Shown piece by piece: positions 52,206 through 59,862 of a stretch of DNA of 64,000 nt. Every line of letters starts with the position of its first letter. The stretch's first letter is position 1. Made by a program: the position numbers and the translations under genes. The DNA comes from Paractinoplanes ferrugineus (lineage in GTDB: Bacteria; Actinomycetota; Actinomycetes; Mycobacteriales; Micromonosporaceae), in NCBI RefSeq assembly GCF_016862195.1, contig NZ_BOMM01000055.1:26431-90430 (forward strand), written 5' to 3'. The notes under the pieces are model-generated. The model had not been told where the DNA came from, ran no database searches, and saw only the letters and a list, made by a program, of their open reading frames with translations.

Positions 52206-53120
52206 ATGCGCATCCTGATGGCCGGTGCCTCCGGCTTCCTCGGCACGCGGCTGGCCGATCGGCTCAGCGGTGCCGGACACGAGATCACCCGGCTGGTCCG
52301 GCACTCCCGGCCCGGCCCCGGCGAGGCCCGCTGGGAGCCGTCGCAGGGCCAGCTCGACCCGGCCCTCGTGGCCGGCACCGACGCGGTGATCAACCTGGCC
52401 GGTGCGGGCATCGGGGACAAGCGCTGGTCCGCCCATTACCGCAGCGTGTTGCGCTCGAGCCGGGTCGACACCACCGGCACGCTCGCCCGGGTGATCAAGA
52501 ACCTGCCCGCCGGCGACCGCCCGCGGGCGATGCTGCAGGCGTCCGGGGTCGGCTGGTACGGCGACACCGGCGACACCCCCACCACCGAGGAAGCGCCGGC
52601 CGGCAAGACGTTCCTGGCCGACCTGTGCCGGGTGTGGGAGGCCGCGGCCCGGCCCGCCGAGGACGCCGGCACCCGGGTCGTGCTGCTGCGCACCGCCCCG
52701 ATCGTCGACTCCGCGGGTGGCCTGCTCAAGCCGCTGCTGGTGCCGTTCAAGCTGGGCGCCGGCGCGAAGCTGGGCGGCGGCCGGCAGTGGATGGCGTGGA
52801 TGGCGCTCGCCGACTGGCTCGCCGCCACCGAGATGCTCCTCGAGCAGGACATCGCCGGGCCGGTGAACATGGTCGGGGCGAAGCAGTGCACCAACGCCGA
52901 GTTCACCAAGGCGCTGGCGAAGGTGCTGCACCGGCCGGCCCTGTTCGCGGTTCCCGGCTTCGCGCTCGACGTCGCGCTGGGTGGTCTCGCGGAGGAGCTG
53001 CAGGTCAGTCAGCGGGCCGTGCCGGCGGTGCTGGAGCGCGCCGGGTTCCGCTGGTCCTACCCGGACATCGAGAGCGCGCTGCGGGCCGCGGTCGGGGCAC
53101 AAGCTGCCACTCCCCACTGA
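52206..53120 (+). CDS. TIGR01777-family NAD(P)-dependent epimerase-like protein
   Basis: A 304-residue short-chain dehydrogenase-like protein. RILMAGASGFLGTRLADRL (about 2-20) is the NAD(P)-binding loop, with INLAGAGIGDKRWS, QASGVGWYGDTG (Tyr) and the DUF1731 C-terminal segment VPGFALDVALGG. The family is widespread and of unknown substrate. ATG at 52206 is preferred, seven bases after a CATCAT element (52193-52198) whose -35 may be TTGAAC at 52172-52177; an ATG at 52197 is the alternative. It holds the same place as Rv2216. Confidence 0.85.
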   Translation: MRILMAGASGFLGTRLADRLSGAGHEITRLVRHSRPGPGEARWEPSQGQLDPALVAGTDAVINLAGAGIGDKRWSAHYRSVLRSSRVDTTGTLARVIKNLPAGDRPRAMLQASGVGWYGDTGDTPTTEEAPAGKTFLADLCRVWEAAARPAEDAGTRVVLLRTAPIVDSAGGLLKPLLVPFKLGAGAKLGGGRQWMAWMALADWLAATEMLLEQDIAGPVNMVGAKQCTNAEFTKALAKVLHRPALFAVPGFALDVALGGLAEELQVSQRAVPAVLERAGFRWSYPDIESALRAAVGAQAATPH

Positions 53121-53139
53121 GCTGCCCGAGTTTGCTTGC

Positions 53140-53153
53140 TAACCTGCGCGTGA
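53140..53153 (+). promoter_or_regulatory. -10 element for a leaderless membrane-protein transcript
   Basis: TAACCT at 53140-53145 lies seven bases before the ATG at 53153 and four before the in-frame GTG at 53150; no ribosome binding site. Confidence 0.45.
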
Positions 53154-55006
53154 TGTCCGTCGCAGCCACCGCCCCCGCGTCCGCCGATGATCGGCCGACC
53201 CCACCGCCCGAGGACACCCGTACGGTGCTCCAACGGCTGCGGTCGCACCTGCTCGTCGCGGTGATCGCGCTCGGCATGGGGGTCTATCTGACGCATGGGC
53301 TGTGGCAGCAGCCGTACCGCCACGTGATCGCCGACAACGTCGGCGATCAGGCGTTCTTCGAGTGGGTGCTGGCGTACGGCGTGCACCTGCTCCGGGACGG
53401 CGGCGATCCGTTCTTCACCGACCTGATGAACACGCCGCTGGGCGTCAACCTGGCCGCGAACACGTCGATCACCGTCTTCGCGATCCTGTTCGCCCCGCTG
53501 ACCGTGCTGGCCGGCCCGCAGGTCACGTTCGTGACGATCCTGACGCTCAACATGGCCGCGTCCGCGTTCGTCTGGTACCTGTTCCTCGACCGCTGGCTCG
53601 CCCGTAACCGGCTGTCGGCCGCCATCGGCGGCCTGTTCTGCGGGTTCGCGCCCGGTTTCGTCTCGCACGCCAACGGCCACCTCAACTGGACGGCCGGCTG
53701 GATCGCCCCGCTGGTGCTGTGGTGGCTGCTGCGGTTGCGCGAGAAGGGCCGCTGGCTGCGCCACGGGGTGATCCTCGGCCTGCTGCTCGGCACCTGCTTC
53801 TCGATCGCCGCCGAGGGACTGTTCTTCACCGCCCTGGCCGGTGGCGTCTTCGTGCTCGCCTGGTCGGCGTCCCGCACCACCTGGCCGGAGGCGCGGGCGG
53901 CGCTGCCCACCATGCTGGCCGGGCTGGGGGTGACCGCCGTGGTGGCGTCCGCCCTGCTGGCGTACCCGCTCTACATGCACTTCGCGGGCCCGCAGACGTT
54001 CAAGGGCACCGGCTTCAACCAGAAGCACTACGCCGAGGACCTCGCGTCGTTCTTCTCGTTCTCGGAGCGCAGCCTGGCCGCGAAGGCCGGTTTCGGCAGC
54101 GACCTGGCGCCCAACCCGACCGAGGCGACGTCGTTCTTCGGCCTGCCCCTGATGATCCTGGTCGTCGTCTCGCTGGTGCTGCTGCACCGGCGGGCCGACC
54201 GGGGTCGCCGGGCCACGTTGCGCGCGCTGGCCGTCGTCGGCGTGGTCTTCATGCTGATCTCGATGGGCCCGCGGTTGCTCTACATGGGCGACGAGACCCA
54301 CATCCCGCTGCCCTACGCCCTGCTCCAGCGCCTGCCGTTGTTCGACTCGGCGTTGCCGCTGCGGTTCGCGCTGGTGCTCGTCGGGGTCATCGGCATCGTC
54401 CTGGCGCTGATCGCCGACGTGCTGCTGGACCGTACGGTGATGCCGCACCCGGCGCAGGCCGCGTTCGCCTCGGCGTTCGCGTTCGCGCTGATCCCGGTCT
54501 TCCCGCTGCCGCTGCTCTACCGGGAGCGGGCGCCGGAGCCGAAGTTCGTCTCGAGCGGCGCCTGGCAGCGGTACGTGCCGGCGGGCGGGACGATGTCCGC
54601 GCTCCCGTTCGCCATCAACGTGGCCGCGGACGGGCAGCGCTGGCAGGCGTACACCATGGCTCGGGGCGGCCGGCAGTTCCGCATCCCGGACGGTTATTTC
54701 CTCGGCCCCTCCGACGGCGGAGCCGAAGAGGAGGGCCGCATCGGTGCCATGCCGCGCCGCACCGACTGGATGTTCCTGCGGGCCGCGTTGTACGGCCATA
54801 TCACCGCGGTCACCGACGACGACCGGGAGAACGCCCGCTACGACTTCCAGTACTGGGGGATCAGCGCGGTGTTCCTGCCGTCGGCCATCACCGGGCCGGA
54901 CGGCATGCTCTACCACGCGGCCCTCGAGATCGTCGCCACCGACCTGCTCGGCACTCCGGAGAAGGTCGACGACGTGCTGGTGTGGCGTATCGAACCGCGG
55001 AGCTAG
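53153..55006 (+). CDS. Polytopic membrane protein, GT-C glycosyltransferase-like
   Basis: A 617-residue membrane protein with about ten to eleven helices between residues 30 and 450 and a C-terminal soluble domain (about 455-617). The first outside loop has DNVGDQAFFEWVL, an acidic motif resembling the catalytic Asp loop of GT-C glycosyltransferases that use polyprenyl-phosphate sugars. Such enzymes glycosylate lipids or proteins at the outer membrane face. The soluble part (GQRWQAYTMARGGRQFRIPDG) is typical of Streptomyces/Micromonosporaceae homologues. Specificity unknown. The start is leaderless at ATG 53153 or GTG 53150. Confidence 0.78.
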   Translation: MSVAATAPASADDRPTPPPEDTRTVLQRLRSHLLVAVIALGMGVYLTHGLWQQPYRHVIADNVGDQAFFEWVLAYGVHLLRDGGDPFFTDLMNTPLGVNLAANTSITVFAILFAPLTVLAGPQVTFVTILTLNMAASAFVWYLFLDRWLARNRLSAAIGGLFCGFAPGFVSHANGHLNWTAGWIAPLVLWWLLRLREKGRWLRHGVILGLLLGTCFSIAAEGLFFTALAGGVFVLAWSASRTTWPEARAALPTMLAGLGVTAVVASALLAYPLYMHFAGPQTFKGTGFNQKHYAEDLASFFSFSERSLAAKAGFGSDLAPNPTEATSFFGLPLMILVVVSLVLLHRRADRGRRATLRALAVVGVVFMLISMGPRLLYMGDETHIPLPYALLQRLPLFDSALPLRFALVLVGVIGIVLALIADVLLDRTVMPHPAQAAFASAFAFALIPVFPLPLLYRERAPEPKFVSSGAWQRYVPAGGTMSALPFAINVAADGQRWQAYTMARGGRQFRIPDGYFLGPSDGGAEEEGRIGAMPRRTDWMFLRAALYGHITAVTDDDRENARYDFQYWGISAVFLPSAITGPDGMLYHAALEIVATDLLGTPEKVDDVLVWRIEPRS

Positions 55007-55022
55007 CGAGCCGCGGAGCTAG
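54995..55022 (+). repeat. Direct repeat at the end of the gene and the lipB promoter
   Basis: CCGCGGAGCTAG occurs at 54995-55006 (the last codons and stop of the membrane protein) and again at 55011-55022. The second copy, with the next bases, makes TAGGCT (55020-55025), the -10 of lipB. A 16-base tandem duplication seems to have duplicated the gene end. Confidence 0.75.
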
Positions 55023-55032
55023 GCTGAACAGC

Positions 55033-55668
55033 GTGACAACCTCCACGCTCACCGTGCTGCGTCCGGGCCTGGTCGACTACCGTGCGGCCTGGGAGTCCCA
55101 GCGCCGCCTGCACGACGCGGTAGTGGCGGGCGACCAGCCCGACACCGTCCTGCTGCTGGAGCACCCCAGCGTCTTCACCGCCGGCAAGCGCACCGAGCCG
55201 GCCGACCGGCCGCTGGACGGCACCCCGGTCGTCGACGTCGACCGCGGCGGCAAGATCACCTGGCACGGCCCGGGTCAGCTGGTCGGCTACCCGATCCTGC
55301 GCCTGAGCGACCCGATCGACGTGGTCGCCTACGTCCGCCGTACCGAACAGTTGTTGATCGATGTCTGCGCCGAGTTCGGCGTCGTGGCGCAGCGCAGCGC
55401 GGTCGCCGGGCGCAGCGGCGCCTGGGTCCTCGCCGACGAGCGCGGCCCCGACCGCAAGATCGCGGCGATCGGCATCCGGGTCGCGCGCGGCGTCACCCAG
55501 CACGGTTTCGCGCTGAACTGCGACTGCGACCTGACGCAGTACGACCGTTTCGTCCCCTGCGGCATCCGCGACGCCGGGGTCACCTCGCTGAGCGCCGAAC
55601 TGGGCCGGGACGTGCCGGTGGCCGAGGTGCTGCCGGTGCTGGAGAAGCACCTGCCTACGCTGCTCTGA
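55033..55668 (+). CDS. lipB: Octanoyl-ACP:protein octanoyltransferase
   Basis: A 211-residue LipB. It moves octanoate from ACP to lipoyl domains, after which LipA adds sulfur. Seen: RGGKITWHGPGQLVGYPIL, DRKIAAIGIRVARGVTQHGF (catalytic Lys) and CGIRDAGVTSL (catalytic Cys). GTG at 55033 lies seven bases after TAGGCT and lacks a ribosome binding site: leaderless. The stop overlaps the next small gene's ATG (TGATG). It belongs with lipA, sucB, lpdA and gcvT. Confidence 0.93.
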   Translation: MTTSTLTVLRPGLVDYRAAWESQRRLHDAVVAGDQPDTVLLLEHPSVFTAGKRTEPADRPLDGTPVVDVDRGGKITWHGPGQLVGYPILRLSDPIDVVAYVRRTEQLLIDVCAEFGVVAQRSAVAGRSGAWVLADERGPDRKIAAIGIRVARGVTQHGFALNCDCDLTQYDRFVPCGIRDAGVTSLSAELGRDVPVAEVLPVLEKHLPTLL

Positions 55669-55832
55669 TGGCTCTCTACCGCGACCCGCGCGACAAGCGG
55701 GTCTTCGTGCCCAAGAAGGGCGGCGGGGTGGCGCTCAACTTCGGCCACCCCATCGCGTGGACCATCCTCGTCTGCACCACGATCGTCCCCCTGATCATCG
55801 TGGCCGTGGTGACCGTCGGGGTGCTCATCTGA
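55668..55832 (+). CDS. Small DUF5808-like single-helix membrane protein
   Basis: A 54-residue protein (MALYRDPRDKRVFVPKKGGG and on) with one C-terminal transmembrane helix (about residues 30-53: WTILVCTTIVPLIIVAVVT). The RDPRDKRVFVPKK and LNFGHPIAW elements match the small DUF5808 family. The ATG overlaps the lipB stop codon (TGATG), so it is translationally coupled to lipB. The end overlaps the convergent propeller gene by eight bases. Function unknown. Confidence 0.75.
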   Translation: MALYRDPRDKRVFVPKKGGGVALNFGHPIAWTILVCTTIVPLIIVAVVTVGVLI

Positions 55833-56994
55833 CCTTCCAGACGGTGACCGCCTGCGCGTCCCCCGGACAGACCAGGTAGTCGCCGGTGAGCGAGCACGAG
55901 CGGCTGCGCACCACCAGCGGCAGCACGCCGAGGATCTCCCCGCTGACCAGCCCGGTCACCCACGTACGGTCCCGGTCGTTGCGCAGCAGCAGGTCGCCGG
56001 CCACCGCGCCGCGGCCGTAGGTCCGCACCACCCGCCCGTCGGCCGGGTCGAGCCGGGCCGCGGTGAGGTCGTCGGCGACCGCGAGGCCGTCCGGGGTGAT
56101 CGACCGCCACCGCGGGCCGGTCCAGCGGATCCCGCCGGTGGCCGGGTCGATCGCGGTCACCCCGCGCCCGCCGGTGGCGCAGATCAGCGTGCCGCAGGCG
56201 GCCAGCGTGTCCGGCTCGGCGATCCGCACCCGCCACCGGGGGCGCAGGTCGGGCAGCCGGTACGCCGCCAGGAACATGTCCGTGTGCAGGTAGAGCGTGT
56301 CGCCGATGATCGTCTCGGACTGGCCGCCCTCGGCCCACTCCCACGGGTCGACGGCCCGGCCCCGCCCGCCCGACAGCAGGTGCCCGTCGTCCGCCGACAG
56401 CAGCGACGGCAGCCCTTGCTGGTCGACGGCGAGAACCGTCCGGTGCGCCGGGTCGGTGTCGAGCACCATCGCCGGCCCCGGCCGCTGCCAGAGGGTGCGC
56501 CCGGTGACCAGGTCGGCCATCCGGGTCACGCCGTCGCTGTCCACCACCACGCGGTCCCCGGCCACACTCGCGATCGCGTAGTCGGACGTGCGCCACCGCA
56601 CCTTGCCGGTGCGCGCGTCCAGGAAGGTGATCCGCCCGTCCCGGCCCGGCGACACCACCAGCGTCGAGCCCGTGTCGTCGAGCTCCAGCGTCGGCTCGCC
56701 GGCGCTGACCGGCACACTCCACCGGGGGCCGCCCGGCACGACCGGCGCGGCCCGCACCACCGCGCCGGTCCCGCCGGCCGCCGCCTGGGCGGTGTAGAGA
56801 GCGGTCGCGCCGAGCCGGTAGGAGCTGACCGTCAGGCCGCCGCTGCCGGCGACCTCCACCATCGGGCGCAGCCGGGCCGGTGACGCCGCCCCGCCCAGCA
56901 GGAGCAGGAGCAGCGCCACCACCACGTGCCGCGGTCGCACCGGGCGTGGCCGCCGCCGCACCGGTGGCGGCGGCACATCGAGATCGATAAGCAC
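55825..56994 (-). CDS. PQQ-like beta-propeller protein
   Basis: A 389-residue membrane-anchored protein: short N-terminus, a Leu-rich transmembrane helix (about 22-40) and a beta-propeller (about 60-389) with repeated blades such as FLDARTGKVRWRTSD, MADLVTGRTLWQRP, AIDPATGGIRWTGPR. The A-x-D-x-x-T-G-x-x-x-W motif is typical of PQQ_2/BamB-like propellers. Probably located outside the cytoplasmic membrane; no PQQ-enzyme catalytic residues noted, so it is likely a scaffold rather than a dehydrogenase. GTG at 56994 was used. It lies 35 bases downstream of aspS on the same strand. Confidence 0.78.
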   Translation of the reverse strand: MLIDLDVPPPPVRRRPRPVRPRHVVVALLLLLLGGAASPARLRPMVEVAGSGGLTVSSYRLGATALYTAQAAAGGTGAVVRAAPVVPGGPRWSVPVSAGEPTLELDDTGSTLVVSPGRDGRITFLDARTGKVRWRTSDYAIASVAGDRVVVDSDGVTRMADLVTGRTLWQRPGPAMVLDTDPAHRTVLAVDQQGLPSLLSADDGHLLSGGRGRAVDPWEWAEGGQSETIIGDTLYLHTDMFLAAYRLPDLRPRWRVRIAEPDTLAACGTLICATGGRGVTAIDPATGGIRWTGPRWRSITPDGLAVADDLTAARLDPADGRVVRTYGRGAVAGDLLLRNDRDRTWVTGLVSGEILGVLPLVVRSRSCSLTGDYLVCPGDAQAVTVWKVR

Positions 56995-57029
56995 CGGCCC
57001 GGTCGACCCCGTCCCTCGTCAGAACCGCT

Positions 57030-58292
57030 TCACGGCGTGCAGCGGTGCAGGTCGCGAGGGAACGCGGTGGCCCCGCGCACGTTCGCGATCCCCAGCAGCC
57101 GGGCCACGAACCGTTCCAGCCCGATCGCCCACCCGCCGTGCGGCGGCATCCCGTAGCGGAACCCGGCCAGATAACCGGCGTAGGGCTCCAGCGGTTCGCC
57201 GGCCGCCGTCAACGCGGCGACGTAGTCGTCGTACCGATGCAGCCGCTGGCCCCCGGTGACGATCTCCAAACCCCGGAAGAGCAGGTCGAAGCCGTTCGAG
57301 TACGCCTCGTCGCGCGGGTCGGGGTGAGTGTAGAACGGCCGTTTGCGCATCGGGTAGCCGGTCACGAAGAGGAACTCGGAGTCGTGTTCCCGTACGGCCC
57401 ATTCCCCCAGTGCGCGTTCGTGCTCGGGGGCCAGGTCGCCGTCGTCGCGCGCCCCGACGATCCGCAGCGCCTCGGTGAACGACACCGCCGGGATCTCCGC
57501 AGGCACCTTCGGGGTCGCCACCCGGGTGCGCTCGGTGATGGTCGACGTCATCACGCCGAGCGTCCGGTTCAGGGCCGCCATCACGTCCCGGTGGTCCGCC
57601 ACGAAACCCATCTCGGCGTCGAGTGACGTGTATTGGGCCAGGTGGCGGGCGGTGTCGCTGGGTTCGGCCCGGAACACCGGGCCGACCTCGAAGACCCGCT
57701 CGAGGACGCCGACCATCAACTGCTTGTAGAACTGCGGCGACTGCGCCAGGTAGGCGGGACGTCCGAAGTAGTCGACGGTGAAGACACCGGCGCCCGTCTC
57801 GGTGGACGACCCGACGATCTTCGGGGTGTGGATCTCGACGAATCGCTGCTCGGTCAGCGCCGTCCGAAAGCCGGCCGTCGCCGCCGCCGCGACCTGCAGT
57901 GCGGCCCGCCGGGCCGGATGCCGCAGGGCGAGCGCCGCATGGTCGAGCTGGGTCGGCAGGCTCGCGCTCAGCGCGGGCCGATGCATGTCGAACGGCAGCT
58001 GTACGTCCACAGCGGACAGCACCCGGATCGCCGGGCCGGTCAGCTCGACCCCGCCGGGGGCTTGCTCGTTGCCGGTGACCGTGGCGGTGACCTCGACGAC
58101 GCTCTCCTCGGCGAGCGATTCGAGCTGGGCGCGGGTCGCGGGTTCGGTGACGACGACCTGACTCAGCCCGTGGGCGTCGCGGACGATCAGGAAGGCCACC
58201 GATTTGAGCAGCCGGCGGCGGTGGATCCAGCCGGCGATGGTCACCGGGCGGCCGGTGTGCCGCGCCAACTGGGTGGAGAGGATGCGTTGCAT
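57030..58292 (-). CDS. aspS: Aspartyl-tRNA synthetase, archaeal (AspS2, probably non-discriminating) type
   Basis: A 420-residue class IIb synthetase without the bacterial GAD insertion, so it is of the shorter archaeal type. The N-terminal OB-fold (about 1-100: VTIAGWIHRRRLL) binds the anticodon; motif 2 is in FRAEPSDTARHLAQYTSLD, motif 3 in GWAIGLERFVARLLG. It charges tRNA-Asp and, in non-discriminating forms, also tRNA-Asn (corrected by GatCAB). The ATG at 58292 is preceded by AGGAGG. The gene is under a T-box leader. Whether it is AspRS or AsnRS-like cannot be settled by sequence alone; AspS2 is preferred by length and motif 2. Confidence 0.8.
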   Translation of the reverse strand: MQRILSTQLARHTGRPVTIAGWIHRRRLLKSVAFLIVRDAHGLSQVVVTEPATRAQLESLAEESVVEVTATVTGNEQAPGGVELTGPAIRVLSAVDVQLPFDMHRPALSASLPTQLDHAALALRHPARRAALQVAAAATAGFRTALTEQRFVEIHTPKIVGSSTETGAGVFTVDYFGRPAYLAQSPQFYKQLMVGVLERVFEVGPVFRAEPSDTARHLAQYTSLDAEMGFVADHRDVMAALNRTLGVMTSTITERTRVATPKVPAEIPAVSFTEALRIVGARDDGDLAPEHERALGEWAVREHDSEFLFVTGYPMRKRPFYTHPDPRDEAYSNGFDLLFRGLEIVTGGQRLHRYDDYVAALTAAGEPLEPYAGYLAGFRYGMPPHGGWAIGLERFVARLLGIANVRGATAFPRDLHRCTP

Positions 58293-58536
58293 GGCGGGGT
58301 CCTCCTCTGGGTGTCTGCAACGCGGCCCCAGGGAGATGTGGGCGAGCGGGATCCTCGCGGTGCCACCACACCTTCGCGCCTTGCGGCGCCTCTTTCCGTG
58401 CTCGGCTCAGGAGTGTCTTCGCGCCCCGGCGCACGGGCCACCGTCACAGCTCGTGGTGGCTCTCTCGGCCGGCGATCCGGGGCGTTACTCGGTTCCGTCA
58501 CTGCCGTCCGCCGACGTTAACAGCGGGGGATTTTCC
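58293..58536 (-). promoter_or_regulatory. T-box leader of the aspartyl-tRNA synthetase gene, translational type
   Basis: Read on the minus strand, the leader contains GGTGGCACCGCG (58367-58356), the conserved T-box sequence, after GCGAAGG. A GAGAGAGCC element (58466-58458) stands where actinobacterial T-boxes have GAGAGCC. Downstream, CTCCCTGGG (58335-58327) can pair with CCCAGAGGAG (58311-58302), which contains the ribosome binding site of aspS, so the default state would hide it. The bulge bases UGGC match a tRNA ending GCCA, fitting the G73 of tRNA-Asp and tRNA-Asn. Possible specifier codons are GAC (58499-58497) and AAC (58494-58492, 58486-58484). TAGGGT at 58548-58543 may be the -10. Confidence 0.7.
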
Positions 58537-58562
58537 GGCGAAACCCTATTAACGCGGTACGC

Positions 58563-58591
58563 GTGACCGCGGTCACAGGTTCCGTCCTGTG
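58563..58591. promoter_or_regulatory. Palindromes between aspS and lipA
   Basis: GTGACCGCGGTCAC (58563-58576) is a perfect 14-base palindrome. Overlapping it, CACAGG (58574-58579) and CCTGTG (58586-58591) form a second inverted repeat. They lie between the divergent aspS and lipA promoters; candidate operators. Confidence 0.5.
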
Positions 58592-58631
58592 AGCGTCGTC
58601 GCCCCTGTCTCGGCAGCGGCCTATTCAGGCG

Positions 58632-58645
58632 TAATCTCGGGGCTG
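58632..58645 (+). promoter_or_regulatory. -10 element for a leaderless lipA transcript
   Basis: TAATCT at 58632-58637 lies seven bases before the GTG at 58645. Confidence 0.5.
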
Positions 58646-59568
58646 TGACTATTGCTCCCGAGGGCCGCCGCCTGCTGCGCATCGAAGCGCGCAACGCCGA
58701 AACTCCCATCGAGCGGAAGCCTCCGTGGATCAAGGTCAAAGCCAAGATGGGCCCCGAATACACCCAGATGCGGGGCCTGGTGCAGAAGGAAGGCCTGCAC
58801 ACGGTCTGCCAGGAGGCGGGCTGCCCGAACATCTACGAGTGCTGGGAAGACCGCGAGGCCACCTTCCTGATCGGCGGTGACCAGTGCACCCGCCGCTGCG
58901 ACTTCTGCCAGATCGACACCGGTAAGCCGGCCGAGTTCGACGCCGACGAGCCCCGCCGGGTCGGCGAGTCGGTCGCCACGATGGGCCTGCGCTACGCCAC
59001 GGTGACCGGCGTCGCCCGCGACGACCTCCCGGACGGCGGCGCCTGGCTCTACGCCGAGACGGTCCGCCAGATCCACAAGCTCCAGCCCGGCTGCGGCGTC
59101 GAGCTGCTGATCCCCGACTTCAACGCCGACCCCGACCAGCTCGCCGAGGTCTTCGGCGCGGCACCCGAGGTGCTCGCGCACAACGTCGAGACGGTCCCCC
59201 GCATCTTCAAGCGCATCCGCCCCGGCTTCCGCTACGAACGCTCCCTCGGCGTCCTCACCCAGGCCCGCGCGGCCGGCCTGGTCACCAAGAGCAACCTGAT
59301 CCTCGGCATGGGCGAGGAGCGCTCCGAGATCTCCCAGGCCCTGCGCGATCTGCACGGCGCGGGCTGCGAGCTGATCACCATCACGCAATACCTGCGGCCC
59401 ACCCCGCGCCACCACCCGGTCGAGCGCTGGGTGAAGCCGGAGGAGTTCGTCGAGCTCCGCGAGGAGGCCGAGCAGATCGGCTTCGCCGGCGTGATGAGCG
59501 GCCCCCTGGTCCGTTCCTCCTACCGCGCCGGCCGCCTCTACCGCCAGGCCCTCGACGCCCGCGGCTGA
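58645..59568 (+). CDS. lipA: Lipoyl synthase
   Basis: A 307-residue radical SAM enzyme that inserts two sulfurs into protein-bound octanoate. The auxiliary 4Fe-4S cluster is bound by CQEAGCPNIYEC (Cys55, 60, 66), the radical SAM cluster by CTRRCDFC (Cys81, 85, 88). The C-terminal VRSSYRAG serine loop, which ligates the auxiliary cluster, is present. GTG at 58645 appears leaderless. In the same order as in M. tuberculosis: after lipB, before the DUF4191 gene. A clear terminator follows. Confidence 0.97.
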   Translation: MTIAPEGRRLLRIEARNAETPIERKPPWIKVKAKMGPEYTQMRGLVQKEGLHTVCQEAGCPNIYECWEDREATFLIGGDQCTRRCDFCQIDTGKPAEFDADEPRRVGESVATMGLRYATVTGVARDDLPDGGAWLYAETVRQIHKLQPGCGVELLIPDFNADPDQLAEVFGAAPEVLAHNVETVPRIFKRIRPGFRYERSLGVLTQARAAGLVTKSNLILGMGEERSEISQALRDLHGAGCELITITQYLRPTPRHHPVERWVKPEEFVELREEAEQIGFAGVMSGPLVRSSYRAGRLYRQALDARG

Positions 59569-59581
59569 CCCCTGCTTTCCC

Positions 59582-59617
59582 GCGATGCCCCGGCCACGTG
59601 CCGGGGCATCGCCGTTT
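59582..59617 (+). terminator. Terminator after lipA
   Basis: A perfect 13-base-pair stem, GCGATGCCCCGGC (59582-59594) and GCCGGGGCATCGC (59600-59612), five-base loop, followed by CGTTT. Confidence 0.92.
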
Positions 59618-59862
59618 CCACCGCCGCCCGCCCGGCCCGGCCGCCGCTTCAGCGGCCCGCCGTGGTCGCTTCGGGAGCTTGGATCCGCCACTCGGCCCAT
59701 TGGCGATGACCATTTATCCTGCCTAATCTTGATCAGTCGGGACAAATCGTTCCGGCGGGGAGACGCAGAACCGGGCCGAGCTCCACTCGGTCACCCTCGA
59801 CCGGCCCGGTGAGTCAGTGGTGAGACCGCCCCCATGTGATCGAGCTCTTGGGGGCCCCGGCA

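Noticed and set aside
59700..59835. Possible riboswitch upstream of the surface-protein gene
   Set aside because: There is a GC-rich hairpin (ACCGGGCC/GGCCCGGT) but no conserved core of a class I know, such as ydaO or cobalamin.
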